64,000 nucleotides of DNA. Source: Brachionus manjavacas. Its lineage: Eukaryota; Rotifera; Eurotatoria; Ploima; Brachionidae. The notes under the pieces were generated by a model. It saw only the letters and a list, made by a program, of their open reading frames with translations, had not been told where the DNA came from and ran no database searches. The stretch spans positions 992,001 to 1,056,000 of the forward strand of contig JAHQIY010000022.1 of the NCBI GenBank assembly GCA_019054805.1, read 5' to 3'. The position numbers and the translations under genes are program-made. How positions within the stretch are numbered: the stretch's first letter is position 1; each line of letters starts with the position of its first letter. Positions 11,031 to 21,509 of this stretch are shown in pieces.

Positions 11031-13192
11031 TCAAATTACTTTATCTTCAATTATAAATGGATTTTTTTCAAGAACACCGGACGATTTACGATGCCTTGGC
11101 CTGGCCAACTGAGGTGATTTTAAATGCAAGCGTTCAATATCTGTAAATATAACACTGCTTCCTCCTGAAGGTGACTTTATAATATCTCCTTTAATTAAAT
11201 TAGTAACCACCTCTCCATATTCATCCTGCTGCTGATGTGTTAACACATATTTAGAAGATCTTTTGGTATCTTTAAATTCTAGTTTTGTAACAGAATTTTT
11301 TTTTGTCATTGTTGGTTGCATCAATGTATCCAATTTGGCCATATTTTGGGGTTTATGATCCAGCCAAACCTCGACTGATTTAGACCTTTTTTGGCCTCTT
11401 CTGTTAGCAACCGGAACTCCATTTATGAATTCAAAGTTTTCATTTCTACTCAACCTAAGCGTACTTTTTATGTTATTAGATAATTTTCTAATCTTTGGCG
11501 CAAGCTCTTTTTTTGGGCCATTTTTTTTCTCATTTTGACTCGATTGAGTTTTATTGATGGGCTCGTTGAGTGTCTTTAGGGCGCTGACTTTAGTGAGCGA
11601 TTCAGTCTCGTTACCAAAGGTAGTTACAGAGCTTTTGCGTCGCGTTAAATTTGCTTCCTTTCCTAAATACATCTCTATTTCATTTGTGAAGTCATTCATT
11701 TTTCTATCAAATGAATTGTCAAATTTAATTTGGCTTATTTTCTGTTGCAGTTCAGTCAAGCGTTTGATCAATTTTGTTACATCATGATGTCGATTAAAAA
11801 TAGTCGACATTTCGTCACCATTTGAAGTGTCAATTTCGTCTTTTGCCACTCTTTCCTCTTTGAACTCTTCATAGATTTCCTGGTTTGATTCAGCATCATC
11901 TTCTATTCTTTCATATTCTGCAAAGCTTTTGAAAAAGGTCGAACTTGCAGCTATTTTAGGGGTGGAAGTTGAGTTGAAATTTGACTCGAAATCAAATTTA
12001 GTATTAGCAAATTTCAAAACATTCTTTGGAAAAAAAAATAAAAGCTGATTTTTTTAGCTCAAAAACTTACACAAGTGTCACTGAGTTCTTCTTGCGAAGG
12101 ATTCAGACAAAGAACGATTTTAATTCTAGAATCAGAACAAAGAAAATTTTTAAGAGCCCAAGTTAATTTGGACTCTCGATAAGGTATTTTAGCGCCCGAG
12201 TATCGTTTTTCTTTTAAAGCCTCGAAACAATTTCTCAATGCCATAATCGAAGATTTGATGCATTCGTTCTCTTTCAAATTGTTGCTCTGAAAAGCCAAAT
12301 CAACAATGGAAAGCTTTGAATAGCGATTATTGCCGAGTGCAAGTTTTATGGTCAAAATTCTGTGGCTTATGGATTCAGTTCTTGATGCCAGACCAAAAAA
12401 TAAAAAATCCATGGCCTTTTTTATGCTTTCAACTTCAATTTCACTAGCTTTATCTCTTTTTTTTGAATCTTCGCTTTCTAACAAGTCTACAAATTCATTG
12501 TGAACCAAACCGGTATAACTAATAAATACAGAGTATTTTCCAAGTCGATGTGCTCCTGGATTTTGCTCATAAGGAACTCTTTGATGCCATTTATGATTTG
12601 GAATTTTTTTGTACAAACTATCACTTTCGTCTGAATCAGAATAATTTTGAGTAGCTACCTAGAAAAAATCCTCACAATCATTTTTATTTTATTTTTTGAA
12701 AAATAAAATACCTCCTGAAAGTTTGACTTGTGCCGTTCAATTAAATTAAATAAAAGAAAAAAACTTTCTTGAATGATTCCATTGTCTTTTTCATTACCAT
12801 AAATGGTATACTCTGTTCCAGATTTGCTAGCACCATGAAAAACTAGCAGTGAGTTGACACCGTTGAATAAGTCTTCTATTGTCGGCCTACAAACTTGATT
12901 GAATAATTCGATTTGAGTTGAATTTGAATCGAATATTTTATTTAAGTAAAAAGTTTGCTTAAATTAAGATAAATAAATTTTACACATTTGGAAAATTAGT
13001 TTTCAATTTACTGTCTTTTTTGCGCCGTACTTATGATTTTCCTATAAATTATAAAATATTTAGGTGAAATTGTAAAAGGAGATTTTAAAATTTTACAGGC
13101 AGGGACAAAACCAATTCTTTGTCGTTTTTAGTGAGACAATTTTTATATCTGTAATTTAGTGGTTTGATTCTGGCATAAATTTCTGGCTCCAT
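11031..13192 (-). CDS. KIF23/MKLP1-like kinesin-6 with degenerate ATPase motifs
   Basis: Five exons (13192-13097, 13041-13012, 12957-12712, 12658-12071, 12023-11031) join in phase to about 650 aa. Order: start EPEIYARIKPL (the CRVRPL strand), kinesin motor, short linker, basic tail. The tail holds the segment shared with human KIF23: RSKSVEVWLDHKP, MQP, KYVLTHQ, LIKGDI and SVIFTDIE (the Arf6-binding region). KIF23 with CYK-4/RacGAP1 forms centralspindlin, which bundles midzone microtubules in cytokinesis. Odd: the P-loop is GASKSGTEYT where kinesins have GxTxSGKTYT, so the Walker A Lys is lost. Switch I SSRSH is ESISH, and switch II DLAGSE is DLAFQS. IPYRESKLT and the rest of the fold remain. 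The coiled coil is much shorter than in KIF23 (about 950 aa). All frames are open, so this looks like a gene for a non-hydrolysing kinesin rather than a pseudogene. Confidence 0.88.
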
Positions 13193-13461
13193 GTTTAATT
13201 TCTGAAGACTTTTTAAAATGAATAATTTTGATAAAACTAGATGTAAAAATTTGCTAGTTCAAATCGTGTACAGTTATGTTACAGTTATTTTATGCAGCTT
13301 TATTTTGTTAAATAGTAAAATTTCTAATTTGAAGGTTTGTATAATTTTAATCTTGGATAAACAAGATTTTTTTTAAATTAATTATCTTCTTTTAAAATGA
13401 AGTGTTTGAGGATGAGTAAAAATCCATGTCTTGTTTTTAATTAAAAAATATTTTATTTTAG
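13193..13461. promoter_or_regulatory. Short divergent intergenic region, KIF23-like / SPTSSA
   Basis: Only 269 bp separate the divergent start codons, so the promoters must be shared or adjacent. The last bases before the SPTSSA ATG are ATTTTATTTTAG, a good 3' splice site directly abutting the start codon. Confidence 0.5.
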
Positions 13462-13677
13462 ATGGAAGCAATAAAAAAATTTGTTAATTTTATCCACTGG
13501 ATTTATATGCAGTACAGTTTTGTGACAGCATTGAACATTTTGGATACCAACGAGAAATATTTATTCAACACAATAATGGTTATAATCGTTTCATTGTTAA
13601 TTTATTCTGGATTTATATTTTTACCACCACAATTAGAAAATTTGTACAATTTTGTATCAAAAATAAATTCGAATTAA
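13462..13677 (+). CDS. SPTSSA: Serine palmitoyltransferase small subunit (ssSPT)
   Basis: A 71-residue ER membrane protein that activates the SPTLC1/SPTLC2 heterodimer, the first committed step of sphingolipid synthesis (serine plus palmitoyl-CoA). The match to SPTSSA/SPTSSB is along its whole length (human 71 and 76 aa). It has an amphipathic start, then WIYMQYSFVTALNILDTNEK (human SPTSSA reads QYLLVTALYMLEPWE in this stretch), then a hydrophobic helix, about residues 34-54, ending in FIFLPP (human VFMPQ). A single exon covers the CDS. The ATG sits directly after ATTTTAG, implying an upstream intron or trans-splice site. Which paralogue it equals cannot be decided; one gene may serve both roles. 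Confidence 0.88.
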   Translation: MEAIKKFVNFIHWIYMQYSFVTALNILDTNEKYLFNTIMVIIVSLLIYSGFIFLPPQLENLYNFVSKINSN

Positions 13678-13702
13678 AATTTTTAAATAACATTTCAAAA
13701 TT

Positions 13703-14331
13703 TTAATTTAATAAAATCTTAGAGATAGCAGTAATATTTGTAGTATTAAAAATAAATGCGACTCGTGTGACGAGTAAAGCCGTATGGCTGCGGCAGTTCT
13801 TTGCTATAACACCATTCTTTCTGTTCCATGAACTGATAGATTCTAGATTACTGATTATTTTAAAAATTTGCATTAAATCGCCTCTTATTCTTCAAGTATT
13901 AAGTGAAGTAAGTTTAATCTACGCAATCTCTCTTCATACCCAAGGTTTCTAAATTTTGGAATCATCTTTTGTTCTACCCTGTACTTTTTCAAGTTCCTTT
14001 TTATCTTTTTCCAAGAATGAATTCCAAACACCAACTCCATATTCTATTAGAGGTTTTACCAATGATGTTTAAAGTAACTTAAATACACTGCTATCCAAAA
14101 ATTTAAAATTTTTCCCAATCATTCCCAAAACTCTAACGGTAGATTCGCTCTGGCATGAGCAGCTAACATGAGCTCCCATTTTAGGCAGTTTTGAAAAAAT
14201 ACACCCAAATCATTTTCTAATGACTCTGTTCCGTGTTCATTAAAAACTGTGTAGTCAAACTGATGATTTTTATTACCAATACGCATAACTTTATTACATT
14301 TCTTTAAGTTTAAAAGAAAATTTCTTATCAA
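13703..14331 (-). pseudogene. Degenerate non-LTR reverse transcriptase 3' fragment
   Basis: On the minus strand the sequence reads as the C-terminal third of a jockey/CR1-like RT in several frames. From 14331 down there are CNKVMRIGNKN and EHGTESLENDLGVFFQNCLKW. Then come KPLIEYGVGVWNSFLEKD, ELEKVQGR, LGYEERLRRLN and RGDLMQIFKI, ending at TAA 13703-13705. Frameshifts and stops break it. It landed just 3' of SPTSSA and 5' of IFT25. Confidence 0.8.
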
Positions 14332-14569
14332 TAGAAATTTATCTAATTAAAAATAAGAATAAAATTTATTTTCTTTATCTTATTTGAATTTTAAGCTGAA
14401 TGTTGAAACTAAAGTATAAGACAAATTTAGAAGGCTCCTTTAAGATAAAAAAATTGTTTAGATTGGTTTCCATGGTTTCAAAAAATTCAAAAATATTTCA
14501 GATCTAAAATGGAATTAGATTTTTGAAAATTTAGCTCGAATTTTCAAAAAAATTCATAAATTGTTTAAA

Positions 14570-15152
14570 ATGAAAAATTTACCATTAGATCAAACCGGAG
14601 CATATGTATCAGTTGCTATTTCCAACGATGAGAACCATCCAGCATCAAATGTTATTGATGGGTATTTTTTTTTAAATCAAATAGAAATTTTCTAATTAAT
14701 CAAATTTTGCAGTAATTCGACAACTTTTTGGATGACAACTGGTCTATTGCCACAATCTCTAACAATTTCATTCCCTCAAGTAGTTGAAATCAAAGATATT
14801 AGCTTATCTTGTTTCAAAAGTAAGCTTTAAAAAATAAAGCAAATTTTAAAATAAATTTTTAAAATATTTTCAACTAATTTAGTAAGAAATCTCGTCATAG
14901 AAAAGAGCATCAAGTCAAATCCGATGGATTATGAAATAGTCCATGAAAAATGTATTTTTTTCATCTTTTAACTAAATATTTGTTTAAATCTTTTAATTAG
15001 CATTTAAAAATCAAAATACCGAGTTACAACATGGTGAATTTGATTTTGGAAGAGGAATTGAAGTTCGACATTTAAAATTTACAATAACAGAGGCGTATGA
15101 TTCTTTTATTGCAATTCAAAATATTTGGGCTAATTTTAGTCGAGGAAGATAA
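14570..15152 (+). CDS. IFT25: Intraflagellar transport protein 25 (HSPB11-like)
   Basis: Beta-sandwich (F5/8 C/galactose-binding-like fold) subunit of the IFT-B complex, partner of IFT27, which exports membrane proteins from cilia. Four exons, 14570-14661, 14713-14819, 14883-14951 and 15001-15152, join in phase to 139 aa (human 144). The hallmark start is present: SVAISNDENHPASNVIDG, then, across the first intron, STTFWMTTGLLPQ (human: SSDEKHPPENIIDG, ETFWTTTGMFPQ). Further on are LVIEKS and the C-terminal strand EVRHLKFTITEAYDSFIAI. All introns are 51-63 nt and none could be read through in frame with the protein. A ciliated animal is implied. Confidence 0.92.
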
Positions 15153-16028
15153 CTTAATTTATTTTTAGTTTTGATGTATTTAAATAAAATAATAACTTTA
15201 AATTAATTTTTTTTTTTATTTTGGCTGTTATTAAAACAGAATAGCACATAAATAACACATATATTTTGTATAAAGGTAACTATGAAAAGAAGTTCTTGAT
15301 TTACTGACCAAAGCTTTGATTCCATAAGTTAAATCTGAGCATTGTTTCTTTTCTATCTTCTCATTATCTTTTATCTATAAAAATAAAACAGTGAATTTTT
15401 GATTGTTTTTTTTGTTAAGATGTTGGCAAAAATTTTTCAAAGTAAAATTTTAGTGATGCAAACTTTTGTCAATCGATTCATTTTTGAATTAAAGTAATTT
15501 TTTTTAAGATTTAAGATTTTTTTAAGAAAATATTTCACTTACTTAATTATTGTTAAATTATTTTAATTCAATGGAAATGATAAAAAATGTTTGATAATTA
15601 TTTAATTGCTTTGAACTGTTATTTTTACTAATATTCAAAAAGCCTAGAAAAACCTAATCAATCTTTAAAAAAAATTTTGACAATTGTTTTTGATTTTTAA
15701 ACAGGACATGATTTGTCGCATTCATGAAAAACATTGCAAAAATAAGCAAAAACAGCTAAAAGTTTTAATGGTAGCAATTTTAATTTCATCAATTTTTTAA
15801 TTTGAAATTAAAAAATTTTATTTTTAAAAGTATTTTGATACTGGTAATTATGCGAATAAAACTCTTTTTTAAGAATTATCAACTTTTTAGAGAAACTAAT
15901 AAGAAATTGTCGATTTAAAAAAATATCATATTAATTTTTAATAACAACAAAGTTTTTATTTTTTCAAATGTTCAAAGTTCAAGTTTCTTTTATTCTCTAA
16001 AAGAAAGTATCATCCTTTCAACCCACTT
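15153..16028. other. AT-rich spacer
   Basis: No gene or element ends recognised. IFT25 transcript end is probably near the AATAAAAT motif at about 15183. Confidence 0.4.
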
Positions 16029-16215
16029 ATGAAAGGTTTATTGATATTCTTATTTAGAAACAGAATTAAGTGTCTCTGTAACAACGGCTTATTTCAAGAT
16101 ATCAGAGATAAGTGGAAAATTGAGATATCAGCTGAAAAGTCGTGTTCAGTAGTCTTGTTCATTAAGTACAATAACGAGAGTGATAATCTTGACTCAAAAA
16201 TTTATGGAATTTATT
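16029..16215 (+). pseudogene. Small RT fragment, same family as the 16.4-17.7 kb copy
   Basis: The bases around 16110-16205 encode WKIEISAEKSCSVV and later YNNESDNLDSKI. These match WKMKISVEKSCSVV and YKKEGDNLNLKI of the RT at 16749-17204, so this is a short duplicate of that RT placed upstream of it. It is broken and runs straight into the minisatellite. Confidence 0.7.
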
Positions 16216-16375
16216 AAATGGCGGCCCCGTTATAATTAACCGTTCCATCAAGTCAAATAGGTGGACCCATGAAAAATTTGCCGTTCCATAAAGTTAAGTA
16301 TGCGTTCTCATAAAAAATTTGCGGTTCTATCAAGTTAAGATGGCGGTCCCGTTATAAATTTACCGTTTCAGCAAT
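16216..16375. repeat. ~45-bp minisatellite, upstream block (about 3.5 units)
   Basis: Diverged units of the pattern GGCGGYCCCGTTATAA, then ATTTRCCGTTCCATCAAG, then TTAA. Units start near 16218 (ggcggccccg), 16260 (ggtggaccca), about 16308 and 16341 (ggcggtcccg). It is GC-richer than its surroundings. The same unit recurs at 17788-17885, on the other side of the RT fragment. Confidence 0.8.
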
Positions 16376-16379
16376 TCTA

Positions 16380-17760
16380 ACTCTGAATTCTAAAACGATT
16401 AAAAATGAAGCGGCATCAGGACCAGACCAAATTCATAACTTAATGTTTAAAATCTTACCTAGAATTCATTTATAGAAATCATAGAGCTTTTTAATTTATC
16501 AGGTGAAGTTCGGAAAGCGTGGAATACTTCGAACATTTCTATGATTCAAAAAAAGGCCTCTACTTTTCAAGATCCTTTAAATTATAGACCAATTAGTAAA
16601 ACGAGTTGTTTAGAAAAGTTACTGAAACGAATAGTCTATTCAAGATTATACAATTTTTTGGAACAAAATTCACTTCTTATCTAAGAGCAATCTGGATTTA
16701 GGAAACACCGGCGAACATCAGATAATCTTTTCTTTTTAATTCAGAAAATTGTGGAGTCATTTAATAGAAAAAAAAAATGACCATCTGAGCGAAGAATATC
16801 AAATAACTGCAGGTGTCCCTCAAGGCTCGGTAATTAGTCCTCTTTTATTTAGTCCATATATTAAAGACATCCCCAAAAGAAACAAAACAAATAATGAATA
16901 CTCTCTGCTTTTCGCAGATGATCTAGTTACATTCTTCATTTATAACAAAAAAGGGAACCTAGAAAATAAGATTAATAAATACACCAACGAACTAGAACAA
17001 TGGCTTATTAAATGGAAAATGAAGATATCAGTTGAAAAGTCGTGTTCAGTAGTCTTTTCTAGGTACAAAAAAGAGGGTGATAATCTTAACTTAAAAATTA
17101 ATAGAAACAAGAAAATGAGCCGAAAAGAAATTAAGTTTCTTGGTATTAAATTTGATTCCAAGTTAAATTTTAATATATTGGTAGACGAAATTAAAGAACC
17201 CTAAAAAGGCTGAAAATTATTAAGTTACAGTCAAACAAAAATTGGAGTCTTAATCAAAATACACTAGAAAATTTATATAAATCTTTAGTTTTCCTTGCTT
17301 GAATTCATTTTCAGAAAATAATATCAAAAAACTACAAGCAATTCAGAATACAGCAGTAAGATCTATCCTTAAGTTAAAATGTAATACTCCCACCGACATC
17401 TTGCATCACGAGGCTTTTAATAAACTTAAATTACTAACAGTCTCGAATCGGCTTTTTGAGTTGAGTAAAAGATATGTTGAGACAGGTGGGAGTCATTCTA
17501 TTCCATTGATTGTCAGACTTGTGGAGGAATACAAAGAAGGTTTCGAATCGAGATATATTGAATATCCAACTCCATTGTGTAATTGCTTCCTTACTATTTC
17601 CTCTTTTTTTTCGAAAGCTTCAACTGTGTAAAAATGTGTCAAATGTAATAATCTATTTCAATATGTCTTTTAACTTTCTTTATTTTTTTTGCTCATTTAC
17701 TTTAATTTAATTTTTATTTGATCTTATTTTATTCTGAAGGAGCTCTAGCTCGGTACAGAA
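16380..17760 (+). pseudogene. Jockey-like reverse transcriptase pseudogene lacking motif A
   Basis: Pieces of one RT lie in order on the plus strand: ASGPDQIHNLMFKILP (about 16412), LNYRPISKTSCLEKLLKRIV, SGFRKHRRTSDNLFFL, then GVPQGSVISPLLFSPYIKDI, the catalytic FADD box, WLIKWKMKISVEKS and LQAIQNTAVRSILKL with the tail at 17299-17631. Between QKIVESFNRKKK and DHLSEEYQI the segment that should carry the first catalytic Asp (motif A) is deleted. Together with several stops and frameshifts, this makes the copy dead. Confidence 0.85.
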
Positions 17761-17787
17761 AACAAAAAAAACAACAAAATTTAAATA

Positions 17788-17885
17788 GGCGACCCCATGT
17801 AATATTTGCCGTTCCATCAATTCAAATAGGCGGCCCCATGTAATATTTGACGTTCTATCAATTTAAATCGGCGATACCTGAAAAT
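17788..17885. repeat. ~45-bp minisatellite, downstream block (about 2.5 units)
   Basis: Units near 17788, 17830 and 17868 read GGCGACCCCATGTAATATTT, then GCCGTTCCATCAATTCAAAT, then again GGCGGCCCCATG. They are the same family as the block at 16216-16375, in the same orientation. Confidence 0.8.
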
Positions 17886-18416
17886 GATTTTCAATGGGAA
17901 ATTAAATTCCAATTATTGTTATTTTTTTTTAGGGGAAACCGGCCATGTAAAATAAATTTGAGGGTAAAATAGGCCCTTATAGGATACTATTTGGAAATGA
18001 ATATTTGTTTTAAAGAATTAAAATTTTAGAAAATTTTCGACTTTTCGACTGGCAGCTTAAAAGCGGGGGGTTGAATAGATTTTTTCAGGAGAATAAATTG
18101 GTCATGAAAAATAAATTTGGGACAATTTTAGTATAAGTTTATTATATTCATCATATCAAAAATAAATACTCTATTATTAATTAAAATTTTAATAGATTTA
18201 CTTAATAAATTGTTTTACTCGTAATGTTCTTTTTTTTTAAGTTTAAAAAAAACAAGAAATTATTTAAAAGAATTGCAATAAAAACAACAAAAAAATTATT
18301 CCTTTCACATTGATTCTGCTATTTAGATTAGTCCATTTAATTTCAGCATGCGCTTCAGCTAAGTCGTTTATTAGTATAAAAATAGTTCGGAGTTTCAACG
18401 GCAAAACAATATTCGA
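17886..18416. other. Spacer
   Basis: No gene recognised. Contains a short GC-richer stretch around 17930-18080 that could be an old repeat. Confidence 0.35.
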
Positions 18417-20816
18417 TCAATCATAAGAATTGTACAAATCACATATGTAGTTAAAAAACGGCGCCAAGTACTGCACTTGCATGGTCCAAATGTAGTGGAA
18501 CAGCAAGTATTGATTGTGCTGCCTGATCTGTGGCAAATATTTGTGCACACACTCGGCATAGAACTCGAACTTGGACAACAACGCGGCCGATATGTCCATG
18601 TGAGCTTGCTGGTTGGCCAGCAACGAGTTCAAGTTCTCGTTGCGTCTGAGAACTTTGTCGTGAATGTCGACGAGCACCTGCTCGTTCATCTTGAAATGGT
18701 CGCGCTTCGACTTGAACTGATCGAACAAAATTTGGAAAAAATCGCTCAAGTACTCGTTGAAAATTTTGTCAGTGCTCTTGAGCTTAAACGGAACACTCAA
18801 ATCAACGGGCTTCGCAGCTTTCCTAAAATAGACCTCACTCTTGGCGAGCAAATCGACAAATTCGCTTAGCTTGGAGTCGACTGCCGCTTCGTCCACAATC
18901 TCTTGCTTTAAATCGAAAAAATTGGGCCGGTTGAGCGAACCACAGCTCTGAACGGTGGCTCTCAAGAACGAGCCAAAGCTCAGAAACAAACGGTGCGGCT
19001 CAAGCTTCATTGACTCCGCGTGCGAATCGATGAAGCGCAAAAAATGGTGCAACAAAACCCTGGGTCCAACAAAGCTCTCGTCTCTGTGCTTCACCACGGC
19101 ACAAGTGTCGCGCACGATGCCTCTCAGGTTGTTCAACACATTGAACAAATAAAAGTAGGCGAAGAGGTGACGGGCGCTCAGCGATTTGAAGAGTACAGTT
19201 TCGGCCAGCCTGGTGTCCACAGTCCATTTTTCGGCGCCGGCCTCGTCGTAGCTCATGTCCAGTTCGTCTCTGGCCGATTTGTTTGTTATCAAACAAGTGC
19301 TCTTGGCAATGTAGCCGAGCAAGCGCTGGCACTTGACGAACTTGAGACGATGCAAAAAATCGTAGCTGCTGGGCCACTGGCTTAGCTTGAGATACAATTT
19401 GAATTTAGAAGATTTGAAGTCGGACTCGTTGGTCACATATGAGAACGAGTTGTCGATTTTGTGCTTTCGGATAAAGCCAGCGCTGCTCAGATTCAGCTGC
19501 GACTGATTCAAATTGTTTGTGGTGTGGAGAAAATTCTCGACTAGTTTGCAAGAGAAATTGCTCAGAAAACACAGAAATAGCTTGTCGTTTAGGTCCGAAT
19601 AGTGGATGGGAATGAGACTGGACTCAGAGCTACTGGTGTTTATTACGGGCGTGCTAGAGGTCGACGAGGACGACGAATTGCACATGGCTTTGGAGTAGTG
19701 GGACTTCTTGCAAATGTCCAGCAGTGATTGAACCACGCGGAAGTTGCTGGTCTCTATGTACTTTTGCCTAAAGCTTTCCAACACGCCCTGGTTGTTCAAA
19801 TTGGTCGCTTGGCTCAGCTCTTTTTCTTTCTTCAGCATGTACTTTACTTTTTGCTGGTCGAGCAGCAGCATTTGCTTGTCATTCACATACTTTATGTAAA
19901 GTTGATCTTCCATGTCGTTGTCGAGCTCGGCGCAGCTCTCTACTAGATTTACGTCGATGTTTTTACACTCGAGGATAAAAGTGGAGCTGAGCTGGCTGAG
20001 AGCGGGCTGCTGAATGAACAGAGAGAAGTTGTTTTCGCTGAGGATGTGCTTCAAGTAGTTGATGTCGTCGGCGTTGGCCAGCGATTTGGGAAAGACGAAC
20101 TTTTTTATGAAGTTGAACATTTCGCGTTCTTGGCTCCTGACCGAGTGTTTCGAGTTGAGCTCGATTTGGCCAAGGATGCAATCGTGCAAGCTTTTGGCCA
20201 CCGAGTCGACCGCTTTGTGGCTCAGGTCTTGCCAGTCTGGCAAAAGGGAGTAGAGCTCGTCGTTCGGTGTGGTCTGGCATCGTTCAATTGTGGCTTGGGG
20301 TGATTCGAGTTCGGCTATTTTGTCAAAGTCGTTGAGCCATTTTTCGATTGATTTCGAATTTTTGATCGTCTGCTCAATGCTTTTAATGGACCGCTTGGAC
20401 TTCTGCAACGATCTGTAATTGACGTAGTTTTTTTTCAGCCTATTTGCTTCCATGTCGTCACTGTTGTACTCATCGTCCTCGTGGTACGACTTGTTCAGTG
20501 GGTCGTCTATCAAGTCTATTTTGCGTTGCTTGAGCTTTCGCTTTTTGCCAACGCGACCATTTATGATAAGATCACTCTCGTTCAGACTGTGGTTCAAATT
20601 GGAGCTTCGCTTCTGGTACACCAAGCGTCGTTTGTTCGGCTCGTATTCGTCCAGATTGGAATTTGACGTCAAATCTTCGATGGACGACTTCATTGAATGA
20701 CAAGACTGGATCAGCTTTGGTGTTGCGTCAGCATAGCTGCTTTTGCTTGTTGTTATCACTGTCGATGATATTGAGTCAACAATCAGTTGGTCACTTGACG
20801 AGTTGTTGTCTGTCAA
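18417..20816 (-). CDS. Large unrecognised protein, ~760-800 aa, single exon
   Basis: An uninterrupted frame much richer in G and C than the DNA around it, with strong codon structure, so it is surely coding. I do not recognise the family. Residues 1-180 are Ser/Asn-rich and charged, with basic stretches that could be nuclear localisation signals (GKKRKLKQRK). The rest is predicted mostly helical with many Leu and Phe, a Ser/Thr tract near residue 380 and a hydrophobic helical C-terminus (YLLFHYIWTMQVQYL). No transmembrane, kinase, helicase or zinc motif was seen. The frame opens at 20816 without ATG; TAA lies just upstream and the first ATG is at 20693. ATTAAG just before the frame could be a 3' splice site, so a 5' exon may be missing from this call. 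Confidence 0.8.
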   Translation of the reverse strand: MTDNNSSSDQLIVDSISSTVITTSKSSYADATPKLIQSCHSMKSSIEDLTSNSNLDEYEPNKRRLVYQKRSSNLNHSLNESDLIINGRVGKKRKLKQRKIDLIDDPLNKSYHEDDEYNSDDMEANRLKKNYVNYRSLQKSKRSIKSIEQTIKNSKSIEKWLNDFDKIAELESPQATIERCQTTPNDELYSLLPDWQDLSHKAVDSVAKSLHDCILGQIELNSKHSVRSQEREMFNFIKKFVFPKSLANADDINYLKHILSENNFSLFIQQPALSQLSSTFILECKNIDVNLVESCAELDNDMEDQLYIKYVNDKQMLLLDQQKVKYMLKKEKELSQATNLNNQGVLESFRQKYIETSNFRVVQSLLDICKKSHYSKAMCNSSSSSTSSTPVINTSSSESSLIPIHYSDLNDKLFLCFLSNFSCKLVENFLHTTNNLNQSQLNLSSAGFIRKHKIDNSFSYVTNESDFKSSKFKLYLKLSQWPSSYDFLHRLKFVKCQRLLGYIAKSTCLITNKSARDELDMSYDEAGAEKWTVDTRLAETVLFKSLSARHLFAYFYLFNVLNNLRGIVRDTCAVVKHRDESFVGPRVLLHHFLRFIDSHAESMKLEPHRLFLSFGSFLRATVQSCGSLNRPNFFDLKQEIVDEAAVDSKLSEFVDLLAKSEVYFRKAAKPVDLSVPFKLKSTDKIFNEYLSDFFQILFDQFKSKRDHFKMNEQVLVDIHDKVLRRNENLNSLLANQQAHMDISAALLSKFEFYAECVHKYLPQIRQHNQYLLFHYIWTMQVQYLAPFFNYICDLYNSYD

Positions 20817-21509
20817 GCCATCTTAATAAAAAAAAAATTGAAAAATTTTTTTTTTTTTTCAATTGTAAATTCTAAAGTCTATTTATCTAAGTTAATTTGA
20901 TTTTAGCGTGACTAGAAAATTTTCAGTGAGTGATTAGAATTTTAATGGGTTAGTTTAATTTAACGCGATTGAACTTATTAATTGTCATCAAATTGTTCTA
21001 AATCTATTTTTTTAATTTTTTTAATTTTTTCTTTTTAATTAAATAATCATTTTGAGACATCAAAAATTATTGAAAATTACACTCGAACCTCGATATAACG
21101 AGACCTCGTATAACGAGCAGTATTACCCGAACCGATTACGAGCAATAGAAGAAGATGTAAAAATTATTTCGATACAACGAGTTTCGATAAAACGAAAACT
21201 TGTCAGAACGAGCTGTATTTGAAAATTATTTTCTTAAGAAAAAAAACTTCATAATACGAGCTCGATAAAATTTTTCACTATAAATTCGAATTTAATAATT
21301 AATTTCCGATTTGGAGCTAGAAATTTTTCTTTCACACTTTAATAATACAAAAAAAAAAAAATCATTGTCTTTACTCATTATACATTGATTAGAATTATTG
21401 ATAGTGGTTTTATTCAAAAATGTCAAAAAATATCGCTGAAAAAAAAGGAAGTGTATCTCACTTGAGACTAAACTCGAAATAATGAGCAAGAAGTTCTTTA
21501 TCTGATCTC

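Noticed and set aside
11031-13192. Calling the KIF23-like gene a processed or dead pseudogene
   Set aside because: It keeps four spliceosomal introns with correct phase, has no stop or frameshift, and retains conserved tail blocks.
13767-13952. Plus-strand frame of 61 codons after SPTSSA
   Set aside because: Antisense of the retrotransposon fragment on the minus strand.
16216-17885. CRISPR-like array (similar repeats with ~45-bp period)
   Set aside because: Units are contiguous and diverged without unique spacers, and the genome is eukaryotic; it is a minisatellite.
18477-20303. Several long plus-strand and alternative minus frames over the large unknown gene
   Set aside because: Shadow frames produced by the GC-rich codon usage of the 2.4-kb ORF; composition and shorter length mark them as secondary.
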